The position numbers and the translations under genes are program-made. The notes beneath the pieces were generated by a model. It was not told the origin of the DNA. It searched no databases and was given only the letters and a program-made list of their open reading frames with translations. From JAEUHQ01 sp964538915 (GTDB lineage Bacteria > Planctomycetota > UBA1135 > UBA2386), in the NCBI GenBank assembly GCA_964538915.1, contig CAZIFB010000025.1, forward strand, positions 1 to 64,000: a stretch of 64,000 bases of DNA, written 5' to 3'. Shown here piece after piece: positions 17,595 through 26,713 of this stretch. Numbering within the stretch: position 1 is the stretch's first letter; each line of letters starts with the position of its first letter.

Positions 17595-18596
17595 TCACTG
17601 CACGGGGTGCGGAGGCCGGGCGGCACGAGGGCGATCGGCGGCCAGTCCGGCAAAGTGCGATGCCGCCGCACCGAGGATCGTGTCGATCGCGAGAGCGGCG
17701 GTGTAGTGGCCCAGCGGAACCTGCAGGCGGGGCGGCCGACCGAGCGCTTCCCACAGGAGATCCTGGTTGCGGCGCGGCACCACCGAGTCGAGGTCGGCAC
17801 CGACGAAAAGGACCTTCTGCGTGGGAATCGCCGCGGCGAATCCCAGCGGCTCGTAGACGAGGAACTCCTGCATCTCCCAGCGCAGGTGGTCGTCGCCGAC
17901 GCCGTCCGTCGTGTGCCGCCACTCGCGCCACGAGCGCACCCGTCGTTCGCTCGAACTCAGCACCAGCCCGCCGAGGTCGGCGCCCGAGAGGCACACGGCG
18001 AGACCGGCGACAGCGGGTTCTTCGGCGGCCACGACCGTTGCGACCATGCCGCCCATCGACATGCCGAGCACGAAGGTTGCGGTCGGGGCATCCGGTCCGG
18101 ACCCGAGCCACGCGAGCAGGATCCGCTGGTGCAGCACCGTCCGCTGGAAGAGCAGGTCGAGGTCGCGGCCGCGCTGCGGTGGTTTCAACGCCGAACCGGC
18201 TCGCGCACAGAACGCCACGTCGAAGCCGTGCGAACGCATGCGCGACGCGACGCTCTCCATGAGTTCGTCGCCGCCGGCGAGGATCGGAACGCACAGGACG
18301 AGAGGCTTCCGTCCATTGCCGTCGGCGCGACGGAGGTGGAATCGGACCTCTTCCCCGGCGGCGGCGAGCACGCCCGTGGAACGGCCGTCGCCCAGGTCCT
18401 TCAGTTCGCGCAACTCCGGCGGCGGCACGGGGGCCGCCGCCACGGGCGGCGGCAGCGGCGGGCGCGGGTGGATCGGCGGCGGGGCGAACGAGCACGCCGC
18501 AGCGGTGAGGAAGGCCGCGAGCGGGCTGGCGAGGGCGAAGGGGTGCCTCGAGACACGCCGTTCGCCGCAGCGGGCTCCGATCGGATCCTGAGCCAC
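17595..18596 (-). CDS. Alpha/beta hydrolase lipoprotein
   Basis: 333 aa from GTG 18596; an in-frame ATG at 18638 would overlap the upstream gene. A lipobox (FLTAAAC, Cys35) is followed by a Pro-rich linker. The hydrolase fold shows a strand-turn 'PLVLCVPILAGG', the nucleophile elbow GMSMGG (Ser179), a likely acid in VLFVGADLDSVVP and a C-terminal His in GHYTAAL (His297). The substrate is unknown; the family includes dienelactone hydrolases and acyl esterases. It lies between a lipoprotein gene (22-nt gap) and the PpiC-like gene (107-nt gap) on the same strand. Confidence 0.75.
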   Translation of the reverse strand: MAQDPIGARCGERRVSRHPFALASPLAAFLTAAACSFAPPPIHPRPPLPPPVAAAPVPPPELRELKDLGDGRSTGVLAAAGEEVRFHLRRADGNGRKPLVLCVPILAGGDELMESVASRMRSHGFDVAFCARAGSALKPPQRGRDLDLLFQRTVLHQRILLAWLGSGPDAPTATFVLGMSMGGMVATVVAAEEPAVAGLAVCLSGADLGGLVLSSSERRVRSWREWRHTTDGVGDDHLRWEMQEFLVYEPLGFAAAIPTQKVLFVGADLDSVVPRRNQDLLWEALGRPPRLQVPLGHYTAALAIDTILGAAASHFAGLAADRPRAARPPHPVQ

Positions 18597-18618
18597 GTCG
18601 CCCGCGCGGCGGCGTGGC

Positions 18619-19602
18619 TCAGAACACGTGGACGGCATACAGAACGAGCCCGGCCGAGCCGTCCATCGGCGTCTCGAACAGCGAGTAGATCGAGGAGGTC
18701 GACAGGAAGTCCATGTCGTCGCCGATCGCGACGTGGAGACTCGTGCCGTCGCTCGGGCGGTAGCCGAGGTCGACGCGCAGGGAGTGTTCGTTCGTCCGGT
18801 ACTCGGTGCTGGTGCGCACTTCGAGGCGCAGGGTATCGGAGAGGTCGACGCCGAGCGACAGCTTGCCGATCTCCTGGCTCGTGCCGATGCGCAGGCCCTG
18901 GAAGACCCACGCGACCTCGAGCGGATCCGAGCCGTCGCTCGCGTGCCAGCGCACCGACAGGCGCCCGTACGAGCGGCGATCGGAGTGCGTCAGCTGGTAC
19001 GGCTCCGACAACGGGACGTGGTCGGACCGGAAGTCCTGGATCTCGAGTTCGACGTCGCGCGCGACCGGCAGGCGGCGCAGCAGCTGCTGGAACGGCTTGC
19101 GCAGCATGGCGGGGCCGTGGGTCTGCGCCCACTCCTCCTGTGCGTCGCGCAGCGCCTGCTCGCTCGACAGCAGCGGTCCGTCTTCCGGGTCGGTTCCCTG
19201 GAGGGCGAGGAACGGCAGCCCTGCTTCGCGGCGTACGCGGCGCTGGTCGGCGGCCACCAGGTCGTCGACGAAGTGCAGCGCCTCGCGGGCGATCGGGTCG
19301 TCGATCGCGGCGATCTCCTCGGCGGTCATCTGCCACGAGTGGCGCTCGGGGTCGCGGCGCGTGATCTTCGGTTCGGGCCGTCGGCGCGGTGCTGCACGTT
19401 GCGGCGCGGGCTGCGGCGCCACGCGGGGCCCTTCGCCCTGGGCCTCGGCGGCCTCCGGCGGCAAGTGTTCGATGCCGATGCGCGGTACGAGCGCCATCGG
19501 TCCGGGGCCGCGCGCCGTCGCGACACGGGGAGCGGGCGCGGTCGGCTGCATCACACAGCCGGCCAGCAGGCACATCACGATGCCGAGCTGGAACCTCACC
19601 AC
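18619..19602 (-). CDS. Lipoprotein with predicted beta-rich C-terminal domain
   Basis: 327 aa. The start is GTG 19602 (a second GTG at 19599), giving a lipobox CLLAGC (Cys16). A Pro/Ala/Arg-rich linker extends to about residue 80 and a helical segment to about 170. The last ~130 residues consist of amphipathic strands (SYGRLSVRWHA, LEVAWVFQGLRIG, KLSLGVDLSDTLRLEV, HSLRVDLGYRPSD). They end ...LYAVHVF with a terminal aromatic residue, suggestive of an outer-membrane-associated barrel or sheet. I recognise no named family. A weak promoter candidate lies at 19692-19720. Confidence 0.7.
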   Translation of the reverse strand: MVRFQLGIVMCLLAGCVMQPTAPAPRVATARGPGPMALVPRIGIEHLPPEAAEAQGEGPRVAPQPAPQRAAPRRRPEPKITRRDPERHSWQMTAEEIAAIDDPIAREALHFVDDLVAADQRRVRREAGLPFLALQGTDPEDGPLLSSEQALRDAQEEWAQTHGPAMLRKPFQQLLRRLPVARDVELEIQDFRSDHVPLSEPYQLTHSDRRSYGRLSVRWHASDGSDPLEVAWVFQGLRIGTSQEIGKLSLGVDLSDTLRLEVRTSTEYRTNEHSLRVDLGYRPSDGTSLHVAIGDDMDFLSTSSIYSLFETPMDGSAGLVLYAVHVF

Positions 19603-19691
19603 AAAACCCCCGAATCAAAGAGCGCGACGCGGCGACTGCATCGGCGTCCGGGCTCGAAGCGCTGCAGTCCGTTCCTTCGCGCGCTGACCAC

Positions 19692-19720
19692 AGAATACAA
19701 CGTGTTCGAGGGAGAGTTAC
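19692..19720 (-). promoter_or_regulatory. Weak sigma-70-like promoter candidate for the 19602 lipoprotein gene
   Basis: Read on the minus strand, GTAACT and TATTCT are separated by 17 nt in a locally AT-richer patch of an otherwise GC-rich spacer. The -10 matches four of six consensus bases and the -35 is poor. It would give a leader of about 80 nt. The remainder of the 19603-19835 spacer shows nothing else I can name. Confidence 0.25.
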
Positions 19721-19835
19721 GCAGACGACGCGGACCCTTCGATGGCAGCGGCGCGACGATTTTCTCGAGCCCCTACGCAGGAGCCCTCGCGCGCGGCGCG
19801 GGATTTCTCATCGCGCGACGATCGCGACGCAGGGC

Positions 19836-22001
19836 TCAGCCGAGGGCGCGGCGGCGCAGCCCGTCGGACGGCTGGAAACGCACGCCGAGGGTGCGCGCGA
19901 GTTCGTCGAGCACCGCGACGATCGTGGAGAGGCCGCGCGTCTGTGCGAACTTCGTGATGCCGCCGGTGAACGGCGGGAAGCCGATGCCCATCACGAGCCC
20001 GAGGTCCAGGTCCTCTTCGCTCTGCACGATCCCGTCGTCGAGGCACCGCCACGCTTCGTCGACGAGCGGGTAGATCAGGCGGTGCTCGATCTCGCTGCGC
20101 GACGCGGCGCGCGGTGGCGTGCCACGCTGGTAGCGCAGCGAGTCGATCACGGCCCGGCCCGGGCCGGACCCGGTGCCGTCCTTGCCGTAGATGCCGCCGC
20201 CGGTCTTCGTGCCGAGTGCCTTCGCCGCCGCCATCGCTGCGAAGAGGTCGCACGGCTCCATGCGCTGCGGGAAGCCCGCCTTCATCACGTCGCTGACCTT
20301 CGCGGCGACGTCGAAGCCGATCTCGTCGAGCAGCCGGCAGGGGCCCATCGGCATGCCGAAGTCGAGCATCGCTGCGTCGACCGCTTCGGGCGGCGTTCCT
20401 TCGAGGACGAGCCGCGCCGCTTCGTTCAGGTACGGCGCGAGGCAGCGGTTCACGAGGAAGCCGGGTGCGTCCGCGGTGACGACGGGGAACTTGCCGAGCT
20501 TCAGCGCGAGGCGGCACGCACTCGCGACCGCGGCGTCGCTGGTCGCCTGGCCGCGGATCACTTCGACCAGCGGCATCTTCTCGGGCGGGTTGAAGAAGTG
20601 GATGCCGACGACGCGCTCGGGCTGGGGCACGCTGCGTGCCATCGAGGTCACCGACAGCGAACTGGTGTTCGTCGCGATCACGGCATCCGCCGGGAGTCCT
20701 CGTTCGACCGCGGCGGCCATCAGCTTCTGCTTCACGGCGAGGTCCTCGACGACCGCTTCGAGCCACAGGTCCGTGGTCTCGAGGCGACCCCAATCGGTGG
20801 CTACCGCCAGCCGGTCGCCGATCGCCTGCGCTTCGTGGCGCTCGAGCTGCCGGCGCTTCAGTCGTTTGTCGAGGTCCTGGTGCAGGCGACCCTTCGCCCG
20901 CGCGAGGGCGCCGAGGTCGAGATCGCAGAGTCGCACTCGCACGTCCTTCTGCGCGAGCTGCGCGGCGATACCGGCTCCCATGACGCCGCCGCCGACGACG
21001 AGGGCGCGACCGACGTCGCGAGCGCCGGGACCCTTGCCCAGCTTCTTGCTGCGCTCCGTGAGGAAGAAGAGGTGCACGAGCCCCTTGCTCACCGGTGTGA
21101 CGATCGTGTCGCCGAGGGCCTGGGCCTCGGCCGCGAACGCACGGTCGCGCGGCAGCGCGAACGCGTTGACGCAGCTCGCGAGGGCACGCTTCGGCGCGGG
21201 GTAGAAGCGCGCCTGGCCCTTCTGCAGCGCCTTCTGCGCCGCGCGGACCGCGAGCGCCCGCAGCGGCGTCTTCGACAGCCAGAAGGCCATGCCGCGCAGC
21301 CGTCGTTTCTTCGCCTTGCGTCGCGCGGCGATGAGCCGATCGAGTTCCTGCCGCGCGGCGGCCATGAGCTTGGCGCCTGGCACGAGGCGGTCGACGACAC
21401 CGAGCTTCGCGGCCTGCTTGCCGCGCAGCAGCTTGCCGTTCAGGATCAGGTCGAGCGCTGCGGGTAGGCCGACGAGACGCGACAGGGTCTGCGTGCCGCC
21501 GAAGCCGGGGATGATGCCGAGCTTCACTTCGGGCAGGCCGATCTGCGTCGCGCGGTGGTCGCTCGCGACGCGGACGTCGCAGAAGAGCGCGAGTTCGAGA
21601 CCGCCGCCGAGGCACGGGCCCTCGATCGCCGCGACGACCGGGACGGACATCTGCTGGCAACGCTGGAAGATCGACCGGCCGCGCACGGCCGCTGCTGCGC
21701 CTTCCGCCGGATCGGTGATGCCCTGGATGAGGCGGATGTCGGCGCCGGCGCAGAACATGCCCGGCCCGGGCCCCGTCACGAGCACCCCGCGCACGCGCGT
21801 GTCGTTCGCGAGGTCCTGCAGCGCGCGGTCGAGCGACTCGAGGCGCTCCTTGGTCAGCGTCACGATCGGCTCGTCGGGCGAACCGAGGCGCAGCGTCGCC
21901 ACACCGTCGTCGCCGACCGAGAACACCACCGCGCCGCCTTCGCCGCGAGTAGGAGTCGTCGCCGCCGGAGCGGTCGACGCCTGTTCTTGCACGGAACTCA
22001 T
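19836..22001 (-). CDS. fadJ: Fatty-acid oxidation multifunctional enzyme: enoyl-CoA hydratase / 3-hydroxyacyl-CoA dehydrogenase
   Basis: 721 aa, close to the usual FadJ/FadB length (about 715-730). The N-terminal crotonase domain has the oxyanion stretch MFCAGADIRLIQG and the two catalytic glutamates, E136 in GGGLELALFCD and E158 in GLPEVKLGIIPGFGGT. The C-terminal dehydrogenase has an NAD-binding Rossmann start (VVGGGVMGAGIA, about 336-346). Its catalytic His468 lies in GIHFFNPPEKMPLVE, and the partner glutamate (E480) is present. It converts enoyl-CoA to 3-ketoacyl-CoA in beta-oxidation. ATG 22001 overlaps the thiolase stop (ATGA), so the two subunits are coupled. Confidence 0.93.
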   Translation of the reverse strand: MSSVQEQASTAPAATTPTRGEGGAVVFSVGDDGVATLRLGSPDEPIVTLTKERLESLDRALQDLANDTRVRGVLVTGPGPGMFCAGADIRLIQGITDPAEGAAAAVRGRSIFQRCQQMSVPVVAAIEGPCLGGGLELALFCDVRVASDHRATQIGLPEVKLGIIPGFGGTQTLSRLVGLPAALDLILNGKLLRGKQAAKLGVVDRLVPGAKLMAAARQELDRLIAARRKAKKRRLRGMAFWLSKTPLRALAVRAAQKALQKGQARFYPAPKRALASCVNAFALPRDRAFAAEAQALGDTIVTPVSKGLVHLFFLTERSKKLGKGPGARDVGRALVVGGGVMGAGIAAQLAQKDVRVRLCDLDLGALARAKGRLHQDLDKRLKRRQLERHEAQAIGDRLAVATDWGRLETTDLWLEAVVEDLAVKQKLMAAAVERGLPADAVIATNTSSLSVTSMARSVPQPERVVGIHFFNPPEKMPLVEVIRGQATSDAAVASACRLALKLGKFPVVTADAPGFLVNRCLAPYLNEAARLVLEGTPPEAVDAAMLDFGMPMGPCRLLDEIGFDVAAKVSDVMKAGFPQRMEPCDLFAAMAAAKALGTKTGGGIYGKDGTGSGPGRAVIDSLRYQRGTPPRAASRSEIEHRLIYPLVDEAWRCLDDGIVQSEEDLDLGLVMGIGFPPFTGGITKFAQTRGLSTIVAVLDELARTLGVRFQPSDGLRRRALG

Positions 22002-23302
22002 GCTGCCTCCAGGACGACGGCTTGGCCCTGCCCGCCGCCGATGCACAGCGACGCGAGGCCGGTCCGGGCACCGCGCCGGCGCATCTCGTGCGCCAGCGTC
22101 AGCACGAGGCGCGCGCCGCTCGCGGCGATCGGGTGGCCGAGCGCGATCGCGCCGCCGTTCACGTTGAGCCGCGCCGGGTCGATCTCGCCGAGGGTCGGAA
22201 GGCCGAGCTGGCGCTGGCAGTAGTCCGCGTCGGCGAATGCCCGCAGGCAGCCGAGCACCTGCGCCGCGAACGCCTCGTTGATCTCGAACAGCTCGACGTC
22301 GCGCAGCGCGAGGCCGGCCTTGGCGAGCGCCTTCGGGGTCGCGTGCACCGGGCCGAGGCCCATCGTCGCCGGCGACAGGGCAGCAGTCGCGGTCGCGCGC
22401 ACGATCGCGAGCGGCTGCAGGCCGAGCGCCTTCGCCTTGGCGACCGACGTGCACAGCAACGCCACGGCGCCGTCGGTGACCTGGCAGCTGTTGCCGACCG
22501 TGACGTCGCCCTCGCGCCTGTCGAACACCGGCTTCAGCTTCTGCAGCGCCTCGATCGTCTGTTCGGCGCGCACACCGTCGTCGGCGACGAGCGCCGCGCG
22601 GTGGTCGGGCGGCGGCACGTAGGCGACGATCTCGTCGGCGAAGCGGTTCTGCTGCTGCGCCGCGGCGGCGCGGCGGTGACTCTCGAGCGCGAACGCGTCC
22701 ATCGTTGCGCGGTCGATGCCGAACTGCTGGGCGACCCTCTCGGCCGTGTTGCCCATCATCATCCCGGTGATCGGGTCGGTCAGGCCTTCCATCACCGCGA
22801 TGCGGGGCTTCAGCGCCGCGGGGCGGAAGCTCGCGAGCACACGCAGCCTCTGCATCGCGGTCCGCGCCTTGCCGAGCCGCGTGAAGAACTTGACGAGGTG
22901 CGGCCCCATGAGCAGCGGGAAGTTGCTCATCGACTCGGTGCCGCCGACGACGAAGACCTCGCCCTCGCCGGCGCGCAGGCGCTGCTGCGCGGCGATCACG
23001 GACTCCATCCCGGACGCGCAGTTGCGCATCACGGTGACGGCGGGCGTGCTCTCGGGGAGCCCGGCACGCAGCGCGGCGACGCGGGCGATGTTCGCCTCGC
23101 GCGCGTCGGGGCCGGCGCAGCCGAGGATCACTTCGTCGACGTGGCGCGGGTCGATCGACGTGCGGTCGAGCAGTTCGCGGATCACGTGCGTCGCGAGGTC
23201 CGCCGCGGACGCGCTCTTCAACGCACCGCCGGCCTTGCAGAACGGGGTGCGGAATCCGGTCACGATCGCGAGATCGCCGGAGCGGTCGTCGGAGTTCGTC
23301 AT
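21998..23302 (-). CDS. fadI: Acetyl-CoA acyltransferase (3-ketoacyl-CoA thiolase)
   Basis: 434 aa, nearly the length of E. coli FadI. The nucleophilic Cys95 sits in RNCASGMES, His390 in NGGAIALGHPIAASGAR, and the second active-site Cys420 in CIGGGQG; together these are the complete thiolase triad. It cleaves 3-ketoacyl-CoA to acetyl-CoA and a shortened acyl-CoA. It overlaps both neighbours by 4 nt (start ATG 23302 with the ligase stop, stop with the FadJ start), forming a compact degradation operon. Confidence 0.93.
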   Translation of the reverse strand: MTNSDDRSGDLAIVTGFRTPFCKAGGALKSASAADLATHVIRELLDRTSIDPRHVDEVILGCAGPDAREANIARVAALRAGLPESTPAVTVMRNCASGMESVIAAQQRLRAGEGEVFVVGGTESMSNFPLLMGPHLVKFFTRLGKARTAMQRLRVLASFRPAALKPRIAVMEGLTDPITGMMMGNTAERVAQQFGIDRATMDAFALESHRRAAAAQQQNRFADEIVAYVPPPDHRAALVADDGVRAEQTIEALQKLKPVFDRREGDVTVGNSCQVTDGAVALLCTSVAKAKALGLQPLAIVRATATAALSPATMGLGPVHATPKALAKAGLALRDVELFEINEAFAAQVLGCLRAFADADYCQRQLGLPTLGEIDPARLNVNGGAIALGHPIAASGARLVLTLAHEMRRRGARTGLASLCIGGGQGQAVVLEAA

Positions 23303-24783
23303 GCCTTGGGCCTCGCGTCCACGAAGCGCTTCTCCTTCATCTCGGTCTCCATGCCGATCTTCCGCAGCATCGGCTCGAGGCCGAGGAACTCGACGCGGTT
23401 CGGCATCACTTCGAGCCGGCTCCGGAACGTCTCGCGGACCTTCGTCGCGGCGGCTTCCTCGGCACAGCCCTGTTTCACCGCCAGGTGCAGGATCAGCTCG
23501 TCGACCTCCAGCGGGTCGTCGTCCTTCTTGCGGAGCTCGATCTGCCACTCCTCGACCTCCGGCATGCTGCCGAGCAGCATCGCGCAGTCTTCGAGGTTGA
23601 CGAGCGTGCCCTTCACCTTGAGCAGCTGCAGGTCCTTCAGGCTCGACTCGCGGGTCAGGTCGCTGCTGATGCGCGGCACGGTGCGTCCGCAGTGCGGGCA
23701 AGGCTCGTGGCGCAGCCCGCCGCGCACCAGGTCGCCGGTGCGGTAGCGGAACACCGTGCTCGCGCGCGCGTCGAGCGGCGTGAACACGAGTTCGCCGTCC
23801 TCACCTTCGGCCCTCGGCTCGCCGGTCTTCGGGTCGACGACTTCGAAGATCGCGAGGTCCGGGTACAGGTGGTAGCCGGTGTACGCGTTGTCCTTCGTCG
23901 GGCATTCGGCGAACGCCATGCGCGCCTCGGTGAAGCCGTACGTGCCGAACACGCGGACGTCGCGGGCACCGGTCTCCTCGAGCAGCGAGCAGATGCGGGC
24001 CTTCATGCCGGGCGGCACGCGTTCGGCGCCGAGCACGACGACGCGGATCGACGACAGGTCGAGGCGTTCGGCCGCGGCGCGCCGCAGCAGATGGTAGACG
24101 TAGCCCGGCACGCCGATCAGCGCGTCGGCGCGCAGCCGCGTGATCGCGCGCAGGTCGCCGCTGCTGCCCATGACCTTCCCGCCGCCGGTCGACAGCGCCA
24201 TCATCCCGGTGGCCTGGCCGGCGAAGAAGACCTGCCAGAACGCGAGGTGCGGCGCGTACGGGAAGATGTTGGCGACGCGGTAGCCGCTCTCGAGGTGCAT
24301 CACGTCGACCAGCCGGCGGCCGGTCTCGTGCAGCGTCTGGATGTCGTGCGCCGAGTAGAAGAACGGCACGGGCTCGGCTGAGCGGCCCGTCGTGAAGGTC
24401 ATGAAGCACGGCGCGAACTCGCGCCGGACCGCCTGCCGGACGGCGTCGGCGCCGTGCGCCCACTTCGTCCACAGGAGCGGCAGTTTGCGCGACAGCGGCC
24501 ACGCGGCGCGGATCGACGCGGGATCGGGCTGGAGGATGAAGTTCTTGAACTTCTGCGGTTCGTCCTGGGTCGGCAGCAGGTCGCGCTTGCTCGACAGCGG
24601 CAGCCGGCGCAGGTCGTCGACCGTGCGGATCTGTTCGGGCCGCACGCCGTGCTGCTGGAAGAGAGCGCGATAGTGCGGCGAGAACGGGAACAGGTACTCC
24701 TGCACGTACCGCCGCAGCAGCGCGTCCTGCAGGGCGCGCTGCTCCATGCGCGACGAGCGCTGCAGGCGTTGCCACGAAGTCAT
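23299..24783 (-). CDS. PaaK-like AMP-forming acyl-CoA ligase
   Basis: 494 aa from ATG 24783, with an AGGAGG-type Shine-Dalgarno about 10 nt upstream. The P-loop-like motif FTTGRSAEPV (130-139), the adenylate-site VFGTYGFTEARMAFAECP and FRYRTGDLVRGG match the phenylacetate-CoA ligase / coenzyme F390 synthetase family. The CPHCGRTVPRI segment is also typical of PaaK relatives. It activates a carboxylic acid to its CoA thioester via an acyl-adenylate. The substrate cannot be read; co-occurrence with thiolase and FadJ suggests a fatty or aromatic acid feeding beta-oxidation. It is the first gene of the three-gene operon. Confidence 0.85.
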   Translation of the reverse strand: MTSWQRLQRSSRMEQRALQDALLRRYVQEYLFPFSPHYRALFQQHGVRPEQIRTVDDLRRLPLSSKRDLLPTQDEPQKFKNFILQPDPASIRAAWPLSRKLPLLWTKWAHGADAVRQAVRREFAPCFMTFTTGRSAEPVPFFYSAHDIQTLHETGRRLVDVMHLESGYRVANIFPYAPHLAFWQVFFAGQATGMMALSTGGGKVMGSSGDLRAITRLRADALIGVPGYVYHLLRRAAAERLDLSSIRVVVLGAERVPPGMKARICSLLEETGARDVRVFGTYGFTEARMAFAECPTKDNAYTGYHLYPDLAIFEVVDPKTGEPRAEGEDGELVFTPLDARASTVFRYRTGDLVRGGLRHEPCPHCGRTVPRISSDLTRESSLKDLQLLKVKGTLVNLEDCAMLLGSMPEVEEWQIELRKKDDDPLEVDELILHLAVKQGCAEEAAATKVRETFRSRLEVMPNRVEFLGLEPMLRKIGMETEMKEKRFVDARPKA

Positions 24784-24826
24784 CTACCGCGGTCCTCCTT
24801 TCCGTACTAGGTTGTCGACCGCTTCC

Positions 24827-24847
24827 GGTTGCCGCCTTCAGGCAACC
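24827..24847. promoter_or_regulatory. Inverted repeat in the divergent acyl-CoA operon / patatin spacer
   Basis: Perfect 7-bp arms (GGTTGCC at 24827-24833 and GGCAACC at 24841-24847) are separated by 7 nt. It is the only clear palindrome in the 140-nt spacer between the ligase gene (minus) and the patatin-ferredoxin gene (plus). The position fits an operator for a dimeric repressor, TetR-like for example, but no regulator gene is adjacent. It could also be chance. Confidence 0.35.
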
Positions 24848-24923
24848 TCGGCGAGAGGCCGATCTAGAGACGAACGGGCGGGTCCGGTCTCGTTCTGGAG
24901 CCGCTCGCGGAACGACGATCCAC

Positions 24924-26099
24924 GTGAGAACTCCGCACCCGCATCAGGGGCCACCCCAGGACGGAACGCTCGGCGGCAGCGGGAAGGAAGAGCATCAGCC
25001 GGCGCGCGGCGCCGTGCCGGCGGTGCCGCGCCCGCGCAAGACGGTGCTCGTGCTGGGCGGCGGTGGCATGCGGGGTTTCTGCCACATCGGCGTGGTGCGC
25101 GCGATCGAGCGCCTCGGGCTCACCGTCGACGAAGTCGTCGGCACGAGCATGGGGGCGGTGATGGGCGGGCTCTTCGCGTCCGGCCTCGACAGCCGGCGCA
25201 TCGAGGAGGCCGCGGCGGAGATCTCGCTGAAGGACTACTTCCGGCTCAACCTGCTGAAGTTCCTCGTGCGAGGGTTCAAGCACGCGTCGGTCTACAAGGG
25301 CCGCACGTTCCACGAACTGCTGAAGAAGTGGCTGCCGTTCGGTTCGTTCGAGGAGCTGCACCGCCCGTTCTTCTGCAACGCGATGTCGCTGACGACCGGT
25401 GCCTCGCGCTTCTTCGGGCTGCCCGGCGCGGACCAGATGCCGGTCGCCGACGCGGTCTACGCGAGTGCGTGTCTGCCGACGATCTTCGAACCGGCGCAGA
25501 TCGGCGCCGACCACTACGTCGACGGCGGCATGACGGAGACGCTCGCCCTGCGCATCGCGCGCGCGCGCAACGCCGACCTCGTGATCGGCGTCGACCTGTC
25601 GCATCGCGACCTGCACGTGACGACGCCGTACAAGGCGAGCCTGCCGCACATCCTGCTGCAGACCTACGAGGTGATGGGGCAGGCGCTGAACGAGCACAAC
25701 CTGCACCGCTACGCCGACGACCGCACCGTCGTGATCAAGCCGAAGGTCTCGCACCTCGGCCTGCTCGACATGCCCGACGTGAAGGAGATCGTCCGCCTCG
25801 GCGAGCGCGAAGCGATGGAGGTGCTGACGACGCACCCGCTGACCCGGTACCTCTGCGACGCCGACGTCGTCGCCGAAGAGGACCGCATGGTGTCGCGCCC
25901 GCGCGACCACGTGCACCTCGACGTCGACATGAACGCCTGCATCCACTGCGGCATCTGCGCGGCGACGTGCGCGACGAACGGCTACGCCGCGGTGCCGATC
26001 GGCGACGTCGTCAAGAAGCTGCACAACTACGAGTGCACGCGCGACATGGCCTGCGAACGCAACTGCCCCACGGGCGCGATCCGGCTGCAGAATATCTAG
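24924..26099 (+). CDS. Patatin-like phospholipase fused to a C-terminal ferredoxin domain
   Basis: 391 aa from GTG 24924; in-frame GTG codons just before residue 40 are alternatives, since the first 38 residues are low complexity. The patatin domain has the oxyanion glycine loop GGGGMRG (45-51), nucleophile Ser75 in GTSMG and catalytic Asp200 in VDGG, so it should hydrolyse lipid acyl esters. Residues 339-385 form an iron-sulphur domain: C339-x2-C342-x2-C345-x3-C349, then C371-x5-C377-x3-C381-Pro. That gives seven cysteines, enough for one 4Fe-4S cluster plus a second with only three Cys ligands. No signal peptide is visible; it is probably cytoplasmic or membrane-peripheral. It is divergent from the acyl-CoA operon, hinting at linked lipid metabolism (inference). 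Confidence 0.88.
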   Translation: MRTPHPHQGPPQDGTLGGSGKEEHQPARGAVPAVPRPRKTVLVLGGGGMRGFCHIGVVRAIERLGLTVDEVVGTSMGAVMGGLFASGLDSRRIEEAAAEISLKDYFRLNLLKFLVRGFKHASVYKGRTFHELLKKWLPFGSFEELHRPFFCNAMSLTTGASRFFGLPGADQMPVADAVYASACLPTIFEPAQIGADHYVDGGMTETLALRIARARNADLVIGVDLSHRDLHVTTPYKASLPHILLQTYEVMGQALNEHNLHRYADDRTVVIKPKVSHLGLLDMPDVKEIVRLGEREAMEVLTTHPLTRYLCDADVVAEEDRMVSRPRDHVHLDVDMNACIHCGICAATCATNGYAAVPIGDVVKKLHNYECTRDMACERNCPTGAIRLQNI

Positions 26100-26143
26100 C
26101 TCGCCGCGACGGTGCGGCGAGCGTCTGTATGCTCGCCATCGCG

Positions 26144-26713
26144 ATGGCCGGTTCGGACGCAGGTGAAGTGACCGTTCTGCTGCAGCGGGCGGCCGCGGGC
26201 GACGCGGCGGCTCGTTCGCGGCTCGCGGAAGTCGTCTACCACGAACTGCGCGCGATGGCGGCGATGCACCTGCGCGGGTTGCGCGGTTCGACGCTGCAGC
26301 CGACGGCGCTCGTGCACGAGGCGTGGCTGAAGCTCGCCGGACACGGCGGCTACTCGGGCCGCGAGCACTTCCTCGGCGTCGCTGGCAAGGCGATGCGCAG
26401 CGTGCTGGTCGACCACGTGCGCGGCAAGCGCGCCGCGAAGCGGGGCGGCGACGCCGTCCGCCGCGAACTCGACGACGCGGTCGCGTTCTACGAGAACGGC
26501 GAAGTGGACCTGCTCGATCTGGACGAGGCGCTCGGCGAACTCGAGCGCGACGATGCGCAACTCGCGCGATGGGTCGAGATGCGGTTCTTCGGCGGGCTCA
26601 CCAACCAAGAGATCGCGGCGGTCGAAGGCTGTTCGGAGTCGACGATCGAACGCGGGTGGCGAGCCGCGCGGGCGCGTCTCGCGAAGCGCCTCGGCGCCGG
26701 GAGCGGACCGTGA
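26144..26713 (+). CDS. ECF-like RNA polymerase sigma factor
   Basis: 189 aa from ATG 26144 (ATG 26129 adds five residues). Region 2 reads LRGSTLQPTALVHEAWLKL with FLGVAGKAMRSVLVDHVRGK, the signature of the ECF-like subfamily (Sig-70_X6) common in Planctomycetota and Acidobacteria. Region 4 reads RFFGGLTNQEIAAVEGCSES, then TIERGWRAARARL, which is its helix-turn-helix. Its TGA overlaps the GTG of the following kinase by 4 nt, so the two are coupled. In such pairs the kinase is thought to control the sigma factor; that is family-based inference. Confidence 0.9.
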   Translation: MAGSDAGEVTVLLQRAAAGDAAARSRLAEVVYHELRAMAAMHLRGLRGSTLQPTALVHEAWLKLAGHGGYSGREHFLGVAGKAMRSVLVDHVRGKRAAKRGGDAVRRELDDAVAFYENGEVDLLDLDEALGELERDDAQLARWVEMRFFGGLTNQEIAAVEGCSESTIERGWRAARARLAKRLGAGSGP

